Assembly: GCA_003194525.1 (NCBI GenBank)
Contig: NBIV01000462.1
Coordinates: 1 to 26,959, forward strand
Direction: 5' to 3'
DNA length: 26,959 nt
From: Gracilariopsis chorda
Taxonomy: Eukaryota > Rhodophyta > Florideophyceae > Gracilariales > Gracilariaceae
Position numbers and translations under genes: made by a program. Positions 18,369-24,704 of the stretch are shown piece by piece (within the stretch, counting starts at the first letter, position 1; every line of letters starts with the position of its first letter). The notes under the pieces are model-generated. The model had not been told where the DNA came from. It saw only the letters and a list, made by a program, of their open reading frames with translations, and searched no databases.

Positions 18369-18710
18369 TTCCCGTCAAGTACTTCTGTCCGGAAATCACC
18401 AGGTCTTTCGACCGACACCGTTATCCGAGCAAAGCTCCGGTGGGGCTCACAGACGACAGAAACACCTTTGGTACACACTACCCGTCTCCCGTCCACGCCT
18501 AAGGCGCTTCAACCGGTCTTAGCGACGGTACTTCCCCACCCTATTGGACAACTAGCGTCACCCGTCTCACTAGAAGCCCTTTATCCAGTGGCGAACGCCT
18601 CACTAGTTGTTGATGATATTTGAAGTGGCTGAAGGTTGATAGGGGGTGGGGCTTAGATGTTGGTCGATTGTTGAGGTGAGTTCAGACCGAAATCCGAAGC
18701 TCAGAACCTC

Positions 18711-18718
18711 TTTTTATA
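18711..18718 (-). promoter_or_regulatory. TATA box in gypsy LTR (left copy)
   Basis: The minus strand reads CTATAAAAAGAGG. Its functional counterpart in the upstream LTR is at 24396-24389. Transcription would start about 30 bp beyond, leaving roughly 700 nt of R/U5. Confidence 0.65.
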
Positions 18719-18984
18719 GTGTTTAGAGGCACTACAAACGAGCCAAATACGCATTTCTACTTGCTAGTTACTCATGTGTGCGTCTAGGTTACTCCATTGG
18801 CTTCTAGAGACCTCTGGAGCTGCACACTAACCAATAATAAAGCGACAATTTGCGCCAGCATCACTAAAATACTGTAGTCTTTGCTGGGCCAACAAAGCGT
18901 GCAATGTGCTAGACACTACTGGAACATTCTACACGTGTGTTCCAGCAATTTCTGGCACATTCCGCAACATTAGCGATCGACACA

Positions 18985-19026
18985 ACCCCAACCTCAAGGG
19001 TTGCCACGCCGCGGCAACCTGAAAAC
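18985..19026 (-). other. Gypsy polypurine tract and 3' hairpin
   Basis: Between the pol stop and the 3' LTR the element strand has a 7-bp hairpin (GGTTGCC / GGCAACC, 19019-18999) and then GAGGTTGGGGTT abutting the LTR. The latter is the likely plus-strand primer tract. The same sequence occurs at 24663-24704 in the second copy. Confidence 0.6.
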
Positions 19027-21729
19027 CTAACCTTCCATCGGGCGCGCAATATACTTCTTCAAACGACGGGCGTGTATTCCATGGCGAGTGTACCGGTTGT
19101 GTGGAGAAACCAACGTGTACCTTGGATGGTGAGCCTTCACCACACGACATGGACCAAAGTACTCAGAGGAAAAAGCAGGCCATTTCACGGTAGTGTTCAG
19201 GGCCTTTCCACGAGCCACAAGGACCAGATCACCGACTTCAAACTTCGTAATGGAGACTGCATCGACTTCCTTCAAAGGCCTCAGAGCAGAACGTTTAGCT
19301 CTATGATTCCTTGATGCGAGCAGCTCCACTGAGCGCAACCGGTCGGAGGAGTCCCCAACTCGTGCCACGACACCACCTTCATCGGAGGTCATACGTGGTT
19401 TCACGCCGTACAGCAACTCGAACGGAGAGATCCCGCTGGCAAGATGTCTGCGCCGGTATCCGTACAGAACCGAAGGCAAGTGTTCGTCCCAACTTGAACG
19501 ATTATCCAGAGCTTTCTTTCCTATTGCTCTTTTCAGAGTACCAACCATTCTTTCAGCTCGGCCATTGGACATGGGGGCGTACGCCAAGACCGTTTTCCAT
19601 TTGATACCATGGTCCTCCATGAATGAGACGAGCGACTTAGAAGTGAAGCATGTAGCATTGTCCGACACCACGATACGAGGGAAACCAAACACGGCAATGA
19701 TCTCTTTTCTCACGAAGTCTATGACCTCCTGTGACGTAGACCATTTTGTCGCTACGGCAAGTGGCCAACCAGTCAAATGCTCAACACAAACCAGAATGAA
19801 ACGGTTTCCGGATTCGGTAGTCGGAAGAGGACCTGCAAAATCAATCGAGAAGACGTCAAAGAGAGAGGAAATGGAAGTCCGAAGGTTGCTGTAATACCTT
19901 GGTAGTGGTGCGAGTCTCTGGCATTCGTCACAACTCTTGACGTAGTTGCCGATATCTTCATGCATAGTGGGCCACCAGTATCTCTCAGTGATGAACTTCT
20001 TTGTAGTCTTCAAATCCCAGTGTCCAATCTCATCATGAAATGACTTGATAATGATCTGTCGGCGACCAATAACACGAACAACTCGTAGTGCGTTTGGCAT
20101 CCTTCTGAACAATTTTCCTTCCCAGACCAGGAATTTCTTCGCATTTCGTCGGATTGCTTGGCGGAGACGTGCATCAGTCTCATCTGTAGGCAGACCACAC
20201 AAGAAGCGCGCAATGTTTGCGTAGTATGGTTCAAGACCGGAGAAGTCGTCAGTCTCAACAGCCATACAAGCAAGGTCGCCTTCATCTTCTAACGGCTCGA
20301 CCTCGTCTCCGTGAACTATCCTTGACAGATAATCTGCTGCGCCATTCTCCTTGCCTGCGCGATACACTATTTCAAAGTCATACTCGGCCAGAAAGTCTAG
20401 CCAGCGAGCTAAGCGTCCATGTATATCGCGCTTCTGAAATGCATATCGTAAAGCCATATGGTCCGTGATTACCTTGAATGGAACAGACGAGAGTAGATAC
20501 AATCTGAACTTCTTGAGAGCAAAGATAACTGCCAATGCTTCTCTTTCACATGCCGAGTAGTTCTTTTCCGCAGCGGTCATAGTACGACTGGCAAACTGCA
20601 GAGGATGTATCTTCCCATCTTCCTTTTTCTGAGAGAGAACTGCGCCGAGTGAAACAATAGAGGCGTCCGTTTCCACAATGAAAGGCTGCTCGAAGTTTGG
20701 AAATGAAAGTACCGGAGGCTCAGTCATCTTTTTCTTCAGACCGTGGAAAGCTTTTAGCATCTCTCCGGTCCAACGCAGCTTCTTATTCCCCGAGGTAGCA
20801 CTGTGAAGCACGGCGGAGGTCTCAGCAAAGTTTCTGATGAACCTTCGATAGTATCCGGCTAGTCCCAGAAAAGATCGTAGTTCCGTAGTGGTGGCAGGAA
20901 TTGGGGCATCCTGGATCTTAGCAATCTTCTCCTGGTCCACGTGCACTCCATCTCCGTTGATGACATGGACTAGAAGAGACACCTCCGATAGTGCAAAGAA
21001 AAATTTGAACAGTTTGAGCTTCAATCCATGCTTCGCAATCCGACCAATCACAGCCTTCAAGTGAATCACGTGCTCTCTGAGGCTTCTTGAGAATATGACA
21101 ACGTCATCAATGTAAACCCGAACGAATGGAAGTCCTCTTAGCACATGATCCATCATCCGTTGAAAGGTGGAAGGGGCATTCATGAGGCCAAATGGCATGA
21201 CTTCGAACATGAAAGTGCCGTATCTGCACACAAAGGTCGTCATCTCTTTGCAATCCTCAGACATCTTGACTTGCCAGTATCCAGAGAACAGGTTGAGCGT
21301 AGTGAAGAGACAGCAACCTTCAAGTTCGTCAAAGATCTCTTCCATGCGTGGCAAAGGCCAGCGGTCAGCTTTCATGACTCTGTTCAGCTCTCTGTAATCG
21401 ACACAAAACCTTGCGCTTCCATCTTTCTTCGAGGCAATGACAATTGGAAACGACCAAGCAGAGGCTGAAGGGGTAATGATACCAGCTTCGAGAAGAAGAT
21501 CAATCTCCTTGCGTACGAACTCGTTGTGCTTCGGTGACATCCTCCTGGCTCTGAAGTAGATTGGTTTGTCAACTGTCAACTCGAAAGAGTGAGAAACAGG
21601 CACATCGGCTGGGCGTAAGTCTTTCAATGACCAAGCGATTACATTCGAGTCCTTCAGACAAGAAACCAAGTCGTCTCTTTCATCCTCTGAAATGTGCGAG
21701 AGTTTGAAACGAGTAACTTCTCGTGCTGC
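19027..21729 (-). CDS. Gypsy Pol: reverse transcriptase, RNase H, integrase (copy 1)
   Basis: The frame is open from 21729, just after a TGA in this frame, to TAG at 19027, and overlaps the protease frame by 76 bp; it has no clear own ATG at its start. Numbering from codon 21669: RT about 30-210 with WPLPRMEEI and YIDD at 186-189; RNase H with D335 (ETDAS), the CEREALAV glutamates (375/377) and D403; integrase zinc domain H545, H550, C580, C583; integrase core D610, D670 and E706, with 35 residues between the last two; and a C-terminal GPY-type module (YFGPCRVV, about 837-844). No chromodomain is seen. RT motif A, normally LDLxSGY, reads LNLFSGY, so Asn126 replaces the catalytic Asp and this copy should lack polymerase activity. 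Expression presumably needs a -1 frameshift from the protease frame. Confidence 0.94.
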   Translation of the reverse strand, partial: AAREVTRFKLSHISEDERDDLVSCLKDSNVIAWSLKDLRPADVPVSHSFELTVDKPIYFRARRMSPKHNEFVRKEIDLLLEAGIITPSASAWSFPIVIASKKDGSARFCVDYRELNRVMKADRWPLPRMEEIFDELEGCCLFTTLNLFSGYWQVKMSEDCKEMTTFVCRYGTFMFEVMPFGLMNAPSTFQRMMDHVLRGLPFVRVYIDDVVIFSRSLREHVIHLKAVIGRIAKHGLKLKLFKFFFALSEVSLLVHVINGDGVHVDQEKIAKIQDAPIPATTTELRSFLGLAGYYRRFIRNFAETSAVLHSATSGNKKLRWTGEMLKAFHGLKKKMTEPPVLSFPNFEQPFIVETDASIVSLGAVLSQKKEDGKIHPLQFASRTMTAAEKNYSACEREALAVIFALKKFRLYLLSSVPFKVITDHMALRYAFQKRDIHGRLARWLDFLAEYDFEIVYRAGKENGAADYLSRIVHGDEVEPLEDEGDLACMAVETDDFSGLEPYYANIARFLCGLPTDETDARLRQAIRRNAKKFLVWEGKLFRRMPNALRVVRVIGRRQIIIKSFHDEIGHWDLKTTKKFITERYWWPTMHEDIGNYVKSCDECQRLAPLPRYYSNLRTSISSLFDVFSIDFAGPLPTTESGNRFILVCVEHLTGWPLAVATKWSTSQEVIDFVRKEIIAVFGFPRIVVSDNATCFTSKSLVSFMEDHGIKWKTVLAYAPMSNGRAERMVGTLKRAIGKKALDNRSSWDEHLPSVLYGYRRRHLASGISPFELLYGVKPRMTSDEGGVVARVGDSSDRLRSVELLASRNHRAKRSALRPLKEVDAVSITKFEVGDLVLVARGKALNTTVKWPAFSSEYFGPCRVVKAHHPRYTLVSPHNRYTRHGIHARRLKKYIARPMEG

Positions 21730-22775
21730 TCATCGGTAGTGATGTCCAATTGTGGGATCATTTCGGGAGTCTTGCCATGGTTCTTTTCTGTTACAGCAAC
21801 CACGAGTTGTTCATCATTTTCAGAAGCAGTATCAGAGTCAATAGCGGCGTCAGAATCTGAAGTGAAGTCGTCGCTATCCGTCTGGAAACCCTCTTCGTCT
21901 GAAATCTTGACGCAAGCATAGTCAAAGCCAAGTGTTACTCTTTTTCCATCAATATTCATCTTCACGTGCTGATTTCCGAGGTCAAGGCAGGCTTGTAACG
22001 ATTCAAGTGTTGGACAACCCACAATGATGTCGAATGGCGGACCATCAATAACAAGAAAGTCTAATGGAACGGAGACGCCCCTGAAGGATATAGGGATATC
22101 GTATAGTATTCCTCTGCACACGGCGCTCTGTCCATTGGCAACAGTTATATTCTTCTTCGTATGCTTGGGTTCCAGTGCTAGCCTGTCACACAGCTTGGTT
22201 GACATAAGGTTTGGAACAGCTCCAGAGTCGAGCAAAGCTTCAGTCTCAGTCCCATATATCATAACGGGGACCGCCTTAAGACGTCTAGGCTGCTTACCGA
22301 CTGGCCCAACAAAAGGGCGTCGAACATTGCTTTTGCGACCGATGAGCTTACGAATCTCTTTCTTCGCATCACCTGCGTCTCCTCTGATAAGTTGTCCAAA
22401 GGTTAGTCCGGAAGAGGCATTCGCGAGCTCAGTGAGAACGTTATATTTGCTTGCATGGTCTTGAAGACTCTGCTTCTTCGACTTCCTCTGTTTCGGCTTC
22501 TTGACTTTCTGTTCATGAACCATAGGTCTCCGAACTCTCTCTTCGTATCTTGTTGGATTGAGCAAAAGCGGGATGGGTGCACCACCGTCTGAACGGCGCT
22601 GTTTGGGCAACGCTTCACTGTCAGCACTTCTCTTGGTTGTGGCGACTACATCAGCATTCCCGGCGTTTTCGGTGACAATTGTTACGGGGTCGGATCCTTT
22701 CTGAAGATTAGATGCTGACTCTTTAGATTCCTCATTGGCATCCCATACTTTGCGGGTCTCTTCGGGTCGGATTCT
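21654..22775 (-). CDS. Gypsy aspartic protease region, in gag frame after TGA
   Basis: The frame continues directly from gag after one TGA (22778-22776) and stays open to TGA at 21654. A basic, Lys/Gln-rich linker is followed by a retropepsin: the catalytic triplet in ALLDSGAVPNLM (Asp codon near 22229) and the flap/second-strand motif IIVGCPTLE. An acidic Asp/Ser-rich tail (DSDDFTSDSDAAIDSD) follows, leading into the overlap with pol. No convincing internal ATG precedes the protease, which favours readthrough of the gag stop. Role: polyprotein processing. Confidence 0.85.
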   Translation of the reverse strand, partial: RIRPEETRKVWDANEESKESASNLQKGSDPVTIVTENAGNADVVATTKRSADSEALPKQRRSDGGAPIPLLLNPTRYEERVRRPMVHEQKVKKPKQRKSKKQSLQDHASKYNVLTELANASSGLTFGQLIRGDAGDAKKEIRKLIGRKSNVRRPFVGPVGKQPRRLKAVPVMIYGTETEALLDSGAVPNLMSTKLCDRLALEPKHTKKNITVANGQSAVCRGILYDIPISFRGVSVPLDFLVIDGPPFDIIVGCPTLESLQACLDLGNQHVKMNIDGKRVTLGFDYACVKISDEEGFQTDSDDFTSDSDAAIDSDTASENDEQLVVAVTEKNHGKTPEMIPQLDITTDEQHEKLLVSNSRTFQRMKETTWFLV

Positions 22776-23609
22776 TCACCAACAAGTGATCTCTGAGTGT
22801 CCAATTTTCCCACAACGCGGGCATCGCGTATCTCGGTGCGGATTAGAGTCACATTGTGAAGCATAATGTCCGGGCTTCTTGCAGTATGAACAAACCTTTT
22901 CGTGGTCTCGACGCTCCGTCTGTGTCTTCTTAACCATTAATGACAGCTGAGCAAACTGCTCAGAGAGTTTGTCGACCTTAGACTCCAAAGCATGAGAGAT
23001 AGTTTCTTCAGAAGACCTATGGTTTTGGACAATACGCTTAGGTGGGGTACTTAATGAAACGTAGTTCCCCATTGCTTTCCGGGCAGCATCGAAGGCTTTC
23101 ACTTGAACCTTCAACTCATCACAATCATCAGCGCCACGGAAAACAACGAACTGGGCTAGATCAGCGTATTCCATTACAGCTTTCTTCAAAAGACCAAACT
23201 TAGCCTTAGCGTTGAATCCTGCCTTTAAGAAGAGGTTGTCCATATAGGTCAAGGAACCAACCAAGTCTGCATAATCCAATTTAGCAGAAATTGCAAGGCG
23301 TATATCTTCCTCAGGCTCCTCGGCTTTTCCAAAACGATCGATGAAAGCTTGCTTAACGGAGCGGTAGTCCTTTGCTTCTTCCGAAAGTGAACCATTAACA
23401 GCATAAGAATCATAGTAGAACTCAAAGGCTTTGTTCTCAAGCAAACCAAGCAACTCAAGTGCCATGTCTTCGTCAGTCTTTCCTCTCATCGCAACATTCT
23501 CAAAGTAAAAGAAGAACTTTACGACGTCAATAGAAGAACCGTCATAAGAAGTAAATGCAGCGTTAGAGTCAGAAGAGCTCCCTCCTCGAGAGTACCATGT
23601 GGGCGCCAT
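22776..23609 (-). CDS. Gypsy Gag with two CCHC zinc knuckles; start codon lies in the LTR
   Basis: 277 residues from ATG 23609. The ATG and first codons (MAPT) are inside the 5' LTR, and the next codons (WYSRG) are the primer binding site read as protein. The capsid-like region runs from about residue 30 to 190 (VVKFFFYFENVAMRG ... DELKVQVKAF). Two nucleocapsid knuckles close the protein: C240, C243, H248, C253 and C263, C266, H271, C276. TGA follows one residue after the last Cys, the usual place for a gag terminator. The next in-frame Met is about 40 residues in and would remove the start of the capsid domain, so the LTR ATG is preferred. Confidence 0.88.
   Translation of the reverse strand: MAPTWYSRGGSSSDSNAAFTSYDGSSIDVVKFFFYFENVAMRGKTDEDMALELLGLLENKAFEFYYDSYAVNGSLSEEAKDYRSVKQAFIDRFGKAEEPEEDIRLAISAKLDYADLVGSLTYMDNLFLKAGFNAKAKFGLLKKAVMEYADLAQFVVFRGADDCDELKVQVKAFDAARKAMGNYVSLSTPPKRIVQNHRSSEETISHALESKVDKLSEQFAQLSLMVKKTQTERRDHEKVCSYCKKPGHYASQCDSNPHRDTRCPRCGKIGHSEITCW
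23584..23597 (-). other. Gypsy primer binding site
   Basis: Directly after the 5' LTR the element strand reads TGGTACTCTCGAGG. TGG next to an LTR ending in CA matches a tRNA 3' CCA. It shares TGGTA with the copia site but differs after that, so a different tRNA is likely. These bases are also translated as part of Gag. Confidence 0.65.
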
Positions 23610-24662
23610 CACGAGACGGTGACGCAGGGGGCCAAAACGTTGTAATAATAAAAGCCAAAAGGGTGCTCTTCGTAGCTAAAAGCCCCAAAACAAGTTGAAA
23701 ACAGTGCGATCAAAAGAACTAAACCCACTCGATGAAATAAAACAACACTAAGGAGAGCAAGAGGCTCAATCCCCAAATAAAACTTCTTAACTTCTTTGTT
23801 GAAACGGCGCGCAACCCAAGAATTATGTCAAGGATCACTAAGGGTCAGACCCTCGGCTTCCGGTCAGACACTCCGGATGTGAAGTGGATTCTGCAGCCTA
23901 CCTACCTCTGCACTAACCAGAAGCAGGCGCATACAATCCTTACAGGGCTTCCCGAGGAGAGCTACTAACAGCGGTATATGCTTTCACTCTATACCCAAGC
24001 TGGCCCTTTGCAGGAAAGGCTGCACGGCACGTCGCCTGCGGATAGCTTCCCGTCAAGTACTTCCGTCCGGAAATCACCAGGTCTTTCGACCGACACCGTT
24101 ATCCGAGCAAAGCTCCGGTGGGGCTCACAGACGACAGAAACACCTTTGGTACACACTACCCGTCTCCCGTCCACGCCTAAGGCGCTTCAACCGGTCTTAG
24201 CGACGGTACTTCCCCACCCTATTGGACAACTAGCGTCACCCGTCTCACTAGAAGCCCTTTATCCAGTGGCGAACGCCTCACTAGTTGTTGATGATATTTG
24301 AAGTGGCTGAAGGTTGATAGGGGGTGGGGCTTAGATGTTGGTCGATTGTTGAGGTGAGTTCAGACCGAAATCCGAAGCTCAGAACCTCTTTTTATAGTGT
24401 TTAGAGGCACTACAAACGAGCCAAATACGCATTTCTACTTGCTAGTTACTCATGTGTGCGTCTAGGTTACTCCATTGGCTTCTAGAGACCTCTGGAGCTG
24501 CACACTAACCAATAATAAAGCGACAATTTGCGCCAGCATCACTAAAATACTGTAGTCTTTGCTGGGCCAACAAAGCGTGCAATGTGCTAGACACTACTGG
24601 AACATTCTACACGTGTGTTCCAGCAATTTCTGGCACATTCCGCAACATTAGCGATCGACACA
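23598..24662 (-). repeat. Central gypsy LTR, shared by two elements
   Basis: The 1065-bp copy serves as 5' LTR for copy 1 (gag follows at 23609) and as 3' LTR for copy 2 (pol stops at 24705). TATAAAAA on the minus strand is at 24396-24389, and the copia-shared module at 23836-24046. It differs from the left LTR at two positions. Confidence 0.9.
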
Positions 24663-24704
24663 ACCCCAACCTCAAGGGTTGCCACGCCGCGGCAACCTGA
24701 AAAC

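Larger units (their letters stand above)
17920..18984 (-). repeat. 3' LTR of gypsy copy 1
   Basis: The left edge is fixed because identity with the central LTR starts at TGTGGGC exactly here. The right edge is inferred from CACA followed by a pyrimidine-rich stretch (purine-rich in element sense), giving TGTG...CACA ends and 1065 bp. It contains TATAAAAA on the minus strand (18718-18711), a CCAAT on the minus strand (18800-18796) about 80 bp upstream of it, and the module shared with the copia leader (18158-18368). Confidence 0.87.
17920..24662 (-). mobile_element. Ty3/gypsy LTR retrotransposon, copy 1
   Basis: About 6743 bp, read right to left: 5' LTR (24662-23598), primer binding site, gag (23609-22776), protease frame, RT-RNaseH-integrase (to 19027), purine-rich tract, and 3' LTR (18984-17920). 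RT before integrase and the YIDD, GPY-type and retropepsin motifs place it in Ty3/gypsy. The two LTRs differ at only two sites I can see (17927 A versus 23605 G; 18386 T versus 24064 C), so the element is young. The right LTR is also the 3' LTR of a second element. Left flank CTAAC; no right flank is available because the array continues past the window. Coding is split into three frames and one RT catalytic residue is changed. Confidence 0.93.

Noticed and set aside
18300..18623. Plus-strand open frame of 107 codons within the gypsy LTR, repeated at 23978-24301
   Set aside because: It is repeated only because the LTR is repeated, it is antisense to the element, and the matching copia region does not keep the frame. 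An upstream open piece in the same frame is cut by the TAA in TACTAAC.
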